32,413 nt of DNA, taken from Propionibacteriales bacterium. Lineage in GTDB: Bacteria; Actinomycetota; Actinomycetes; Propionibacteriales; Nocardioidaceae. Below are positions 19,107-30,050 of the stretch, piece after piece; within the stretch, counting starts at the first letter, position 1, and every line of letters begins with the position of its first letter. A program made the position numbers and the translations under genes. The stretch is taken from NCBI GenBank assembly GCA_019510315.1, contig JAEKKP010000093.1, positions 1 through 32,413 of the forward strand, written 5' to 3'. A model generated the notes under the pieces. The model had not been told where the DNA came from and did not search any database. It worked only from the letters and a program-made list of their open reading frames with translations.

Positions 19107-21092
19107 TCAGCCTTCCTGGATCTCGCCGGTCGCGGTGTTCACGCTGACAGTCTTGCGGGCGACCCCGTCGGGCGCGACCGCTTCGGCGATGGCGGCAGCG
19201 GTCGACGGACCGATTCCCGGGACCTGAGCGATCTCCTCGGTGCTCGCGGCACGGAGCTTCTTCAGCGAGCCGAAGTGCTTGATCAGCGTCTTGCGCCGGA
19301 CCTCGCCGAGGCCGGGCACGTCGTCGAGCAGGCTCTCCACCATCGACTTCGACCGCCGCGACCGGTGGTGGGTGATCGCGAACCGATGGGCCTCGTCACG
19401 GATCCGCTGGAGGAGGTAGAGGCCCTCGCTGGTCCGCGGAAGGATCACCGGGTCGGGCTCCCCGGGCAGCCAGACCTCCTCGAGCCGCTTGGCCAGTCCG
19501 CAGACCGGGATGTCGTCGATGCCGAGCTCGTCGAGGGCCCGCTGGGCGGCCGCCACCTGGGGCGGACCACCGTCGACCACGACCAGGCCGGGCGTGTAGG
19601 CGAACTTGCGGGGCTTGCCGGTCTCGGGGTCGATCAGCATCGGTCCACTGTCATCGGCGTCGACCTCACCCCCGGCCACCTCCGGGCGCTCGATCCGCTC
19701 GTCGAGCAGACGGCGGAAGCGCCGGGTGATCACCTCGTGCATGGAGGCGACGTCGTTCTGTCCCTCGACGCTCCTGATCACGAAGCGGCGGTACTCGCTC
19801 TTGCGGGCGAGCCCGTCCTCGAACACCACCATCGACGCGACCACCTCGGTGCCCTGGAGGTTCGAGATGTCGTAGCACTCGATCCGCAGCGGCGCAGCCG
19901 GCAGGTCGAGGGCACGCTGGATCTCCTCGAGCGCCTGGTTGCGGGCGGTCAGGTCGCTCGCGCGCCGGGTCTTGTGGAGGGCGAGCGACTGGCCGGCGTT
20001 CTGGGCGACCGTCTTCTGCAGCGCCTTCTTGTCGCCGCGCTTCGGCACCCGGACCTGCACCTTGCTCCCGCGAGCCTCGGAGAGCAGCTGCTCGAAGGTG
20101 TCGGCGTCCTCGGGCATCGCCGGCACCAGGATCTCGCGCGGGATCGAGTCGCCCTCCTCCCCGGCGTACAGCTGGAGGAGGAACTCGCTGACCAGTCCGG
20201 CGGTGTCGAGGTCCTCGACGCGGTCGGCGACCCAGCCGCGCTGGCCGCGGATCCGGCCGGAGCGCACGTGGAAGATCTGCACCGCGACCTCGAGGGGGTC
20301 CTCGGCGAGCGCGATCACGTCGGCGTCGGTGCCGTCGCCGAAGACGACGGCCTGCTTCTCCAGCGCCTTGTTGAGCGCACCCAGGTCGTCGCGCAGCCGG
20401 GCGGCGCGTTCGTACTCCTGCGCTTTCGACGCGGCGTACATCTCCTGCTCGACACGGCGCACGAAGGCGTCGGTGCGACCGCCCATGAAGTCGCAGAAGT
20501 CCTCGGCGATGCGCCGGTGCTCCTCGGCGTCGATCCGGCCGACGCAGGGCGCGGCGCACTTGTCGATGTAACCGAGGAGGCACGGCCGGCCGATCTGCGA
20601 CGACCTCTTGAAGACGCCGTTGCTGCACGACCGCATCGGGAAGACCCGCAGCAGCAGGTCGACGGTCTCCCGGATCGCCCAGGCGTGGGAGTACGGCCCG
20701 AAGTACTTCACGCCCTTCTTCTTCGCGCCACGGCCGACCATGACGCGCGGGTAGTCCTCGTTGAGCGTCACCGCCAGCCACGGGTAGGACTTGTCGTCGC
20801 GGTACTTCACGTTGAACCGCGGGTCGAACTCCTTGATCCAGGAGTACTCCAGCTGCAGGGCCTCGACCTCGGTGGCGACGACCGTCCACTCCACGCTCGC
20901 GGCCGTCGTCACCATCGTCGCGGTGCGCGGGTGCAGGTTGACGACGTCCTGGAAGTACGACGACAGCCGGGCCCGGAGGTTCTTCGCCTTGCCGACGTAG
21001 ACGACCCGCCCGTCCTTGTCACGGAAGCGGTAGACGCCCGGCCGGGTCGGGATCGACCCCTGCTTCGGCCGGTACGTCGACGGATCTGCCAC
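19107..21092 (-). CDS. uvrC: Excinuclease ABC subunit C (UvrC)
   Basis: Makes the dual incisions in nucleotide excision repair. The product is 661 residues. Domains in order are GIY-YIG nuclease ([20 protein letters not shown], about 17-36), a UVR motif around [15 protein letters not shown], a C-terminal RNase H-like nuclease ([19 protein letters not shown] and VVDGGPPQ), and two helix-hairpin-helix motifs ([18 protein letters not shown] and [14 protein letters not shown]). The start is GTG at 21092, which gives the usual MADPSTYRP-like N terminus. The ATG at 21094 is in another frame. rapZ starts one base after its stop, so the four genes uvrC-rapZ-yvcK-whiA look like one operon. Confidence 0.96.
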   Translation of the reverse strand: MADPSTYRPKQGSIPTRPGVYRFRDKDGRVVYVGKAKNLRARLSSYFQDVVNLHPRTATMVTTAASVEWTVVATEVEALQLEYSWIKEFDPRFNVKYRDDKSYPWLAVTLNEDYPRVMVGRGAKKKGVKYFGPYSHAWAIRETVDLLLRVFPMRSCSNGVFKRSSQIGRPCLLGYIDKCAAPCVGRIDAEEHRRIAEDFCDFMGGRTDAFVRRVEQEMYAASKAQEYERAARLRDDLGALNKALEKQAVVFGDGTDADVIALAEDPLEVAVQIFHVRSGRIRGQRGWVADRVEDLDTAGLVSEFLLQLYAGEEGDSIPREILVPAMPEDADTFEQLLSEARGSKVQVRVPKRGDKKALQKTVAQNAGQSLALHKTRRASDLTARNQALEEIQRALDLPAAPLRIECYDISNLQGTEVVASMVVFEDGLARKSEYRRFVIRSVEGQNDVASMHEVITRRFRRLLDERIERPEVAGGEVDADDSGPMLIDPETGKPRKFAYTPGLVVVDGGPPQVAAAQRALDELGIDDIPVCGLAKRLEEVWLPGEPDPVILPRTSEGLYLLQRIRDEAHRFAITHHRSRRSKSMVESLLDDVPGLGEVRRKTLIKHFGSLKKLRAASTEEIAQVPGIGPSTAAAIAEAVAPDGVARKTVSVNTATGEIQEG

Positions 21093-21133
21093 ATGCCAAC
21101 CCTACGGGCGGGTGGGGACAGCCCCGGGAACGG

Positions 21134-21616
21134 TCAGCTGACCGTGAGGGTGTCCCCGGCCGGAGACAGGGTGACGGTCTTCTCCGGCAGCGGCTTCGGC
21201 GCCGGGCCGTCCTCGACCGAGCCGTCCTTGATGGAGTACTTGCTGCCATGGCACGTGCAGTCGATCGTGCCGCCCTCGATCTTGGTGACCGGGCAACCCT
21301 GATGGGTGCAGATGGACGAGAAGGCCTTGAACTGGCCTGCCGTCGGCTGGGTCACCACGATCTGCTGCGAGGAGAAGATCCTGCCGCCGCCGACCGGGAT
21401 CTCCGAGGTCTTGATGCCACCGCCCGAGGAGCCGCCGGACGAGCCGCCGGTCGAACCACCCGTGGCGCCACTCGACGTGCTGGGGTCGCCGGCGGTGGTG
21501 CCGGTGCTGTCGCCCGAGCCGCTGCTGCTGCCGCACGCGGCGAGCACCGGGAGCGCCACGCCCGCGGCGGCGAGGCCACCGAGCAGGTTCCTGCGGCTGG
21601 TTTCGTGGTCGGACAC
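21134..21616 (-). CDS. Exported Rieske [2Fe-2S] protein with Tat and lipobox signals
   Basis: A 160-residue exported iron-sulfur protein. The N terminus has a twin-arginine motif, SRRNLLGG, at residues 7-14, a hydrophobic stretch, and a lipobox-like LAAC with Cys28, so it may be a Tat-exported lipoprotein. A Ser/Gly/Thr-rich linker covers about residues 29-68. The Rieske fold follows: CTHQGC (C103, H105, C108) and CTCHGSKY (C120, C122, H123), giving cluster ligands C103, H105, C120, H123 and a possible disulfide C108-C122. I chose the GTG at 21616 because AAGGG lies 7 bases upstream; an in-frame ATG at 21640 would add 8 residues. It lies between uvrA and uvrC but has no obvious link to repair. 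The electron-transfer partner is unknown. Confidence 0.85.
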   Translation of the reverse strand: MSDHETSRRNLLGGLAAAGVALPVLAACGSSSGSGDSTGTTAGDPSTSSGATGGSTGGSSGGSSGGGIKTSEIPVGGGRIFSSQQIVVTQPTAGQFKAFSSICTHQGCPVTKIEGGTIDCTCHGSKYSIKDGSVEDGPAPKPLPEKTVTLSPAGDTLTVS

Positions 21617-21704
21617 GGAGACACCCTTCGTCGGAGACATCGGCACGGCGGCGAGGTGGGCGAGCGTAGTGGTTGAAACTTAGATTTTCCTTTGAGCTCG
21701 CTGC

Positions 21705-24545
<2,841 letters not shown>

Positions 24546-24618
24546 TGCTTCCCCTGCTGTCCGGGCTCCCGGACCGTCGCCGTTGGCTGTCGTCGTGGTC
24601 TCTGCCTGCTCCTGGTGG

Positions 24619-24634
24619 TCGAACACATGTTCGC
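24619..24634 (-). promoter_or_regulatory. lexA box: LexA/SOS box upstream of uvrA
   Basis: The sequence TCGAACACATGTTCGC matches the actinobacterial SOS operator TCGAAC-N4-GTTCGA at 11 of 12 fixed positions. It is centred about 80 bases upstream of the chosen uvrA start. uvrA is a known LexA target in related bacteria, so damage induction is expected. The box could also act on the divergent gene at 24742, about 110 bases away, but nothing supports that. It also argues against the longer uvrA reading frame. Confidence 0.8.
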
Positions 24635-24741
24635 ACATGGCCGGTCACGGAGCGTGGAGGCACACACCGTCGTCACGATCTCACGCCGCACCGACAAGGA
24701 CGGGTGCCGCCCGGTCGCCCGGTCGCGGCAGACTGGGCACC

Positions 24742-25509
24742 ATGACCTCTCCGAGCCCGGACCCCAGCAACGAGACCAGTCCCATGGAGGCCGTCGAGGC
24801 CCTTCACCAGTCCGAACAACGTCTTCTGCGCACCGTCGATTCCCTGCGCCCCGACGCGTACGCCGAGCCGTCCGTCCTCCCCGGCTGGACCCGCGGCCAC
24901 GTGGTCGCCCACCTTGCCCTGAACGCGGAAGGGCTGGCCGGTGCGGTCGACGGTCTGGCCCACGAGCGCGACGTACCCATCTACGAGTCCGACGACCGCC
25001 GCAACAGCGACATCGAGGAGCTCTCCGGCGCTGACCCGTCGGAGATCCGCGAGCGTCTGTTCGCTGCCGGCCAGGCGCTGCGCGACGCGCTGACCTCGCT
25101 CGACGAGGAGCAGTGGGCCGGCTCCGTCCACCGCCTGCCCGGAGGTCCGGTGCTGGCCATGGCGACCATCCCGGAGACGCGGCGCCGGGAGGTGGAGATC
25201 CACCACGCGGACATGGACGCCGGCTACGGCCACAAGGACTGGCCCGAGGACTTCCGGATCGCGCTCCTCGACCTGGTCACCGGCGACCGTGCGGCCGACC
25301 CGGGCTCCCCCGTCTTCACCGTCCGCGCCACCGACACCGTCCGCACCTGGAGCGTCGGCGCCGAGCAGCCCGTCGTCGACGGCACCGCCGCCGACCTCGC
25401 CTGGTGGCTGGTCGGCCGCGGCACCGGCGGGGGCCTGACCTGCGACAGCGCCGAACTCCCTAGGCTGGGCCCATGGCGACGTACGCAGGCCCGTACTCAG
25501 GCGAGGTGA
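24742..25509 (+). CDS. Maleylpyruvate isomerase-family, mycothiol-dependent enzyme-like protein
   Basis: A 255-residue DinB-like four-helix protein of the MDMPI_N type. The N-terminal pattern ALHQSEQRLLRTVDSL, VLPGWTRGHVVAHLALN (with a putative metal His) and the later RRREVEIHHADMDAGYG (Glu/His metal ligands) are typical. A C-terminal small domain ends near LPRLGPW. Such proteins use mycothiol in isomerisation or thiol transfer; the substrate here is unknown. The start is the ATG at 24742; an ATG at 24784 is the alternative, and neither has a strong ribosome site. Its last 37 bases overlap the start of the MBL-fold gene, so the two are likely co-transcribed. Confidence 0.85.
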   Translation: MTSPSPDPSNETSPMEAVEALHQSEQRLLRTVDSLRPDAYAEPSVLPGWTRGHVVAHLALNAEGLAGAVDGLAHERDVPIYESDDRRNSDIEELSGADPSEIRERLFAAGQALRDALTSLDEEQWAGSVHRLPGGPVLAMATIPETRRREVEIHHADMDAGYGHKDWPEDFRIALLDLVTGDRAADPGSPVFTVRATDTVRTWSVGAEQPVVDGTAADLAWWLVGRGTGGGLTCDSAELPRLGPWRRTQARTQAR

Positions 25510-26105
25510 CGCCCGGCGGCACACCGGACGTGCGCGAGCTCAGCAAGCTGATCATCACCAAGGTCGCCGTGGACCCGCAGATGTCGAACAACTGCTACGT
25601 CCTCCGCTGCCGGGCGACGGACGAGCAGGTGCTCATCGACGCCGCCGACGACGCTCCGCTCCTCGTCGAGGTGCTCGGTGTCTCCGGAGCGTCCAAGGTG
25701 ATCACCACCCACCAGCACTGGGACCACCACCGTGCCCTGAAGGCCGTGACCGAGCGCACCGGCGCCGTCACCGTCGCGGGCCGGGCCGACTCCGCCGCGA
25801 TCACCGAGCAGACCGGCGTCGCGATCGACGATCAGGTGGAGGACGGCGACACCGTCGAGTTCGGCGACGCCCGGCTCCAGGTGATCCACCTCGTTGGCCA
25901 CACGCCCGGCTCGATCGCGCTCCTGTACGACGACCCCGACGGCACGCCGCACCTCTTCACCGGCGATTCACTGTTCCCCGGTGGCGTCGGCAACACGTTC
26001 GGCGACGAGGGCGCGTTCCGCTCGCTCATCGCCGACGCCAGGTCGCGGACGATCGACCCTGCCGGACGGATGTCCTGGATCCGCGACACGGTCTCGCCGG
26101 CATAG
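25473..26105 (+). CDS. MBL-fold metallo-hydrolase with replaced C terminus
   Basis: Glyoxalase II-like metallo-beta-lactamase fold protein, 210 residues. Metal-site motifs seen are THQHWDHH (H80, H82, D84, H85), H143 in LVGHTPGS and D165 in FTGDSLFPGG. Up to about residue 188 (FGDEGAFRSLIADA) it follows the family closely. The remaining 22 residues do not: they are the antisense reading of the nitronate monooxygenase gene. The usual last 30 or so residues, including the PGHG motif that carries the final metal-binding His, are missing. The protein therefore probably has an incomplete metal site and may be inactive. The ATG at 25473 lies inside the preceding gene. Confidence 0.85.
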   Translation: MATYAGPYSGEVTPGGTPDVRELSKLIITKVAVDPQMSNNCYVLRCRATDEQVLIDAADDAPLLVEVLGVSGASKVITTHQHWDHHRALKAVTERTGAVTVAGRADSAAITEQTGVAIDDQVEDGDTVEFGDARLQVIHLVGHTPGSIALLYDDPDGTPHLFTGDSLFPGGVGNTFGDEGAFRSLIADARSRTIDPAGRMSWIRDTVSPA

Positions 26106-26992
26106 AGCGGAGCGGTCTCGAGGACCCGGTCCGGCACGTCGCCGACCGCCGGCACCGGCGCGAAGAACGGGATCGCAACTGCCTGGTGCCCGAGCAGCCA
26201 GCCCTGCACGGACTCCGGTCCCCGCGCCATGACAGGTCGAGCCAGCCGGTTCGCCAGCCGGACGACCCGCGGTCCCCTCGGATCACGCCCCAGCCATCTC
26301 CGCGTGGCGGCGTTCGGCAGCACGCGATGGGCGCCGGGCCAGCCGACGCCGAAGAGCTCGGTGAGCACGGTCTCCGAGCCTTCGACCAGACGCCGCTTGT
26401 AGCCGGGTGCAGCACCGCTCTCCTCCGACATCAGGAAGCGAGTCCCGCAGACGGCGGCGACGGCACCGGCGTCCAGGACGCGTACGACGTCGTCAGGGCC
26501 GGCGATCCCGCCTGCCACGAGCAGCGGACATGGGTCGGGCAGCGCGGCGCGGGCCGCCGCCAGCAGCTCCAGCGCAGGCATGGCGCCGCGTACGTGCCCG
26601 CCGGCCTCGACGCCCTGCAGGATCACGGCATCGGCACCGGCAGCACGCGCGGCGAGTGCCTCTTCGACCGATCCGGCCTGATGGATCCACGGCTTGGCGG
26701 ACCAGCGCCGGGGCCGGCCCCAGAACGTGACCACGACGTCCGCCTCGGCGGCCGGACCGGCGTGACCCGGGCGCGCGAAGGGGAGGAGCAGGTTGATTGC
26801 GATCGGCCGCTGCGTGCGTCGGCGCGCCGCAACGAGCTGGGCGCTCATCCGCGACGGGCTCGCCATCCCGATCGTGCCGAGCCCGCCGGCCTCGGACACC
26901 GCCGCCGCCAGGTCGGGCCCCGAGATTCCGCCGCCCATCCCCGCCTGGACGATCGGCAGCTCGACACCAAGCTCGTTCAGGAAATCGTGCAC
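25832..26992 (-). CDS. Nitronate monooxygenase-like (2-nitropropane dioxygenase) protein with run-on tail
   Basis: FMN-dependent TIM-barrel protein of the nitronate monooxygenase/2-nitropropane dioxygenase family. Visible motifs are MGGGISGPDLAAAVSEAGGL near the N terminus, AVILQGVEAGGHVRG in the middle, and LVAGGIAGPDDVVRVLDAGA followed by CGTRFLMSEES, forming the phosphate-binding region. The GTG at 26992 has CGGAGG about 7 bases upstream. Family similarity ends near residue 317 (RPAGSIVRDLA). The normal stop is missing and the frame continues about 69 residues on the antisense of the MBL gene before stopping at 25832. The catalytic domain looks complete, so the enzyme may work with a non-native tail. 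Confidence 0.85.
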   Translation of the reverse strand: MHDFLNELGVELPIVQAGMGGGISGPDLAAAVSEAGGLGTIGMASPSRMSAQLVAARRRTQRPIAINLLLPFARPGHAGPAAEADVVVTFWGRPRRWSAKPWIHQAGSVEEALAARAAGADAVILQGVEAGGHVRGAMPALELLAAARAALPDPCPLLVAGGIAGPDDVVRVLDAGAVAAVCGTRFLMSEESGAAPGYKRRLVEGSETVLTELFGVGWPGAHRVLPNAATRRWLGRDPRGPRVVRLANRLARPVMARGPESVQGWLLGHQAVAIPFFAPVPAVGDVPDRVLETAPLYAGETVSRIQDIRPAGSIVRDLASAMSERNAPSSPNVLPTPPGNSESPVKRCGVPSGSSYRSAIEPGVWPTRWITWSRASPNSTVSPSST

Positions 26993-27131
26993 GGGCGGCC
27001 TCCGGGCGCGTGGTCGAGGAGGAGGCGGATCACCTCATCATCCCAGTGCGTGACGACAACGAACCGGAGCGCGTGATCTCGGCCTCAACCACAGCCTGAG
27101 ACGAGGCTCACGGGAGCGGCCAGCCGATACC

Positions 27132-27809
27132 GTGAGCCGCATGCCTACGACCATCGACCGCGAGGCGTGGTCCGCCGCCGCGGTCGGTGCCGTCCCCGCG
27201 GTCCTGGCGGGCTTCCTGGGGCGGAAGCGGGCCGCGACGATCCTGCTCGGACTGCCCGTCGGCATCGTCGCCTTCTTCCGCGACCCCGACCGGCGCGTGG
27301 ACGCCACCGCGGTCGACGAGGACACCGTGCTCGCGCCGGCCGACGGCAAGGTGATGCACGCGGGACCCGGTCAGCCCGGTGTGGCTCCCCCACCGACCGA
27401 CCAGGGCGACTGGCAGCAGGTGAGCATCTTCCTGTCCGTCTTCGACGTCCACATCAACAGAGCGCCGTACGGCGGCCGGATCCGGTCCGTGACTCATCGG
27501 CCGGGGCGGTGGCTCGCGGCGTACAAGTTCGAGAGCGCGACCGAGAACGAACGCTCCGACATCGTCGTCGAGCGCGAGGTCGGCGGCCGCACGCGCACGA
27601 TCGTGTTCCGCCAGATCGTCGGTGCCGTTGCCCGCCGCGTCGTCACTCGCGTGCAGGCCGGCGACGACGTCGCGACAGGTGAGCGCATCGGGCTGATGAA
27701 GTTCGGCTCCCGCATGGACGTGTTCGTGCCGCCCGACGTGGAGCTCACCGTGGCGAAGGGTGACCGCACGGTGGCCGGCGAGACGGTGATCGGTCGATGG
27801 ACCCGCTGA
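27132..27809 (+). CDS. psd: Phosphatidylserine decarboxylase (short type)
   Basis: Pyruvoyl-dependent conversion of phosphatidylserine to phosphatidylethanolamine. The product is 225 residues, typical of the short class. It has an N-terminal hydrophobic region (about 17-48), the FFRDPDR motif, LAPADGKV, FLSVFDVHINRAPYGG, and the self-cleavage site GLMKFGSRMDVF, where cleavage between G192 and S193 would give the pyruvoyl group. The start is GTG 27132 or ATG 27141; neither has a strong ribosome site. It overlaps pssA by 13 bases, and pssA supplies its substrate. Confidence 0.95.
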   Translation: MSRMPTTIDREAWSAAAVGAVPAVLAGFLGRKRAATILLGLPVGIVAFFRDPDRRVDATAVDEDTVLAPADGKVMHAGPGQPGVAPPPTDQGDWQQVSIFLSVFDVHINRAPYGGRIRSVTHRPGRWLAAYKFESATENERSDIVVEREVGGRTRTIVFRQIVGAVARRVVTRVQAGDDVATGERIGLMKFGSRMDVFVPPDVELTVAKGDRTVAGETVIGRWTR

Positions 27810-28714
27810 GCGAGGGCACGCCGCACCGTCGCCGCCGCCGGCTGCTGCGCCGGCGTCGCTTCCGGATCGCCTCGCACTCCGGTGCAGAGGTCGTCTCGCT
27901 GCGGCAGCTGCCGACGAAGGAGAAGCTGCGGGTCACCGCGCCCAGCATGTTCACCGCGGCCAACATGGCCTGCGGGTTCTCCGCGGTCCCGCTCGCGTTC
28001 AACGACCACACCCACTGGGCCGCTGCGCTGATGATCCTCGCGATCGTGATGGACATCGCCGACGGCGCGGTCGCTCGCCTCGTCGGCGCGACCTCGCCGT
28101 TCGGCGTGCAGCTCGACTCGCTCGCCGACCTGATCTCGTTCGGGCTGGCACCGGCCGTCCTCGTCTACACCTGGGTGCTGCCCGAGTGGCCGGTGATTGC
28201 CTGGTTCGCGGCGTACCTGTGGCTCGCGTGCGCAGCGTTCAGGCTCGCGCGGTTCAACTTCACGATCGACCCGACCGCGGACAAGCGGTACTTCGTCGGC
28301 ATGCCGAGCCCCGGCGCCGCGGCGGTCGTGATCGCCACGGTCATCGCACTGGACACCCCGGAGCTCAAGGTGGGGCCCGGGATCCTGCTGCCGGCCGTGG
28401 TCAGCGTCGTGCCGGCCCTGCTCATGGTCAGCACGGTGCGCTTCCGCTCCTTCCGCGACCTGGTCACGCCGCGGACGCGCGAGGCCCGGATCACCACCGC
28501 CCTGGTGGCGGTCGGCTTCGTCGCCGGGCTGGCGATCGCGCCAGCCGTGACCTTGCTGGTCATCGCGTACTGCTACGTCCTGACCGCACCCCTGGGCGCG
28601 CTCACCGGACCGCTCCGCGCGCGGGTGTTCGGACAGGGATCGGTAGCGCCGCCGCGGCAGCGGCAGCAGTCGGTGTTCCTGCCGATCACCGGCGAGGACA
28701 CCGAAGAGGACTGA
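27797..28714 (+). CDS. pssA: CDP-diacylglycerol--serine O-phosphatidyltransferase
   Basis: Makes phosphatidylserine from CDP-diacylglycerol and serine. It is a 305-residue membrane protein. The CDP-alcohol phosphatidyltransferase motif D-x2-DG-x2-AR-x8-G-x3-D-x3-D is complete (D86, D89, G90, A93, R94, G103, D107, D111). Several hydrophobic helices follow. The N terminus is unusually basic (an Arg-rich run at residues 11-21) before the first helix. It overlaps psd by 13 bases, so both steps of phosphatidylethanolamine synthesis are co-expressed. It converges on kshB across a repeat block. Confidence 0.95.
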   Translation: MDPLSEGTPHRRRRRLLRRRRFRIASHSGAEVVSLRQLPTKEKLRVTAPSMFTAANMACGFSAVPLAFNDHTHWAAALMILAIVMDIADGAVARLVGATSPFGVQLDSLADLISFGLAPAVLVYTWVLPEWPVIAWFAAYLWLACAAFRLARFNFTIDPTADKRYFVGMPSPGAAAVVIATVIALDTPELKVGPGILLPAVVSVVPALLMVSTVRFRSFRDLVTPRTREARITTALVAVGFVAGLAIAPAVTLLVIAYCYVLTAPLGALTGPLRARVFGQGSVAPPRQRQQSVFLPITGEDTEED

Positions 28715-28723
28715 GGCGGACCG

Positions 28724-28949
28724 TGGTTCCGTCCCTGGCCACCTCACCGGGTCTCGACTGATCGCTCGCAAGCTCGCTGCTCGACCACCCGGTGGCTGAG
28801 CCTGTCGAAACCCCCGGGTGGTTCCGACCCTGGCTACGTCACCGGGTCTCGACTGATCGCTCGCAAGCTCGCTGCTCGACCACCCGGTGGTTGAGCCTGT
28901 CGAAACCCCCGGGTGGTTCCGACCCTGGCTACGAGCCTGTCGAAACCCG
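28724..28949. repeat. 95-bp palindromic repeat, two full tandem copies and one partial
   Basis: Copy 1 is 28724-28818 and copy 2 is 28819-28913; they differ at about 4 of 95 positions. A third copy starting at 28914 keeps the two ends but lacks the middle. Inside each unit are outer inverted arms (GGGTCTCGAC at 28844-28853 and GTCGAAACCC at 28899-28908) and a central hairpin (CTCGACCACC at 28875-28884 with GGTGGTTGAG at 28886-28895). The array fills the space between the convergent stops of pssA and kshB. It is likely a REP-like element that may end transcription from both sides. The related single element at 13872-13909 shares the ends. Confidence 0.9.
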
Positions 28950-28950
28950 A

Positions 28951-30048
28951 TCAGCCGTTGTAGCTGATCCGGAGCTTCTCCGAGACCGGCTTGGCCTGGC
29001 AGACCAGCCGGATCCCCTCGCCGAGGTCGTCCTCGTCGAGCACCTCGTTGTGCAGCAACCGGACCTCACCCTCGAGCACCAAGCAGGCGCAGGCGCTGCA
29101 CTGCCCCTCGCGGCAGCTGAAGGGTGCGTCGACGCCCTTGGACTCGAGGAACTCGAGCAGCACCTCCTCGCCCCGCCAGTCGTCGAAGGAGTACTGCTGG
29201 CCGTCGAGCTCGACCTCGACGGCGACCGGTCCCGCGAACGCCGGCTCGGCGGGCTGGGTGTCCTGCTCGTCGTCGGCGTCGTCGGCGTCCGCGAGCTCCT
29301 TCTGGGCGGCGAGCACCTCCTCGACGTCGCCGAACGGGTTGCCGCCCAGCGAGACGAACTTCTCCTGGTGCCGGCGCTCACGCGGGAAGCCGAGCTCCTT
29401 GAGCGCGTTGGTCACCGCCTTCATGTACGGCGCCGGGCCGCACACGAACGCCGTGTAGGAGGTGAAGTACGACGCGAACAGGCCGAGCTGCTTCTCCGAG
29501 GGCAGCCCCTGCAGCGACACGAGCCAGTGCACGACGGTGAAGCGGTCGGCGTACTCCTCGACGAGCTCGGCCAGCTGCCGCCCGAAGATCACCGCGGACT
29601 CGTGCTCGTTGGCGTAGAAGAGCACGACCTTGCCGGTGCCCTTCTCCAGTGCCGTGCGGGCTATCGACATCACCGGGGTGATGCCGGACCCGCCCGCGAA
29701 GAGCAGGAAGTCGGCGTCGACGTCCTTCGGCGTGAAGATGCCGCTCGGTGGCAGCACCCGCAGGGTGTCGCCGGCCTTGAGGTTGTCGCAGATCCAGTTC
29801 GATGCGTAGCCGTCGACGGTGCGCTTGACCGTGATCTGGTGCCGACCGCTGTGGGGGGCGCTCGACAGCGAGTAGCACCGCGCCGCAAGGCCGGTCTGCT
29901 CGCTCGGCACGGCGACGGTCAGGAACTGCCCGGGCGTGTAGGCGAACGTCTGCTGCAGCTCGGACGGGACCTCGAACACGACCGATCGCGCGTCGGCGGT
30001 CTCCTCGATGACCTCCGCGACGTTCAGGACGAACGACTCAGTAGCCAT
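28951..30048 (-). CDS. kshB: Ferredoxin reductase component of 3-ketosteroid 9-alpha-hydroxylase (KshB-like)
   Basis: NADH-dependent electron donor to the Rieske oxygenase KshA. The 365-residue product has an FAD domain (RCYSLSSAP at 58-66), an NAD domain (LLFAGGSGITPVMS at 115-128 and CGPAPYM at 203-209), and a C-terminal plant-type [2Fe-2S] domain with C312, C317, C320 and C350. An acidic linker (about 252-268) separates reductase and ferredoxin parts. The start is ATG 30048, 2 bases after the preceding stop; a longer upstream frame has no family similarity. PaaE/HmpF-type reductases look alike; adjacency to kshA decides the name. Confidence 0.9.
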   Translation of the reverse strand: MATESFVLNVAEVIEETADARSVVFEVPSELQQTFAYTPGQFLTVAVPSEQTGLAARCYSLSSAPHSGRHQITVKRTVDGYASNWICDNLKAGDTLRVLPPSGIFTPKDVDADFLLFAGGSGITPVMSIARTALEKGTGKVVLFYANEHESAVIFGRQLAELVEEYADRFTVVHWLVSLQGLPSEKQLGLFASYFTSYTAFVCGPAPYMKAVTNALKELGFPRERRHQEKFVSLGGNPFGDVEEVLAAQKELADADDADDEQDTQPAEPAFAGPVAVEVELDGQQYSFDDWRGEEVLLEFLESKGVDAPFSCREGQCSACACLVLEGEVRLLHNEVLDEDDLGEGIRLVCQAKPVSEKLRISYNG

Positions 30049-30050
30049 GC

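Noticed and set aside
27010-27099. A 29-codon acidic reading before psd (contains EEEADHLIIPVRDDNEPERV) that looks like the tail of a protein.
   Set aside because: No start or upstream domain belongs to it, the G/C third-position bias is weaker than in neighbours, and I could not match it to a family. It may be a remnant, but this cannot be supported.
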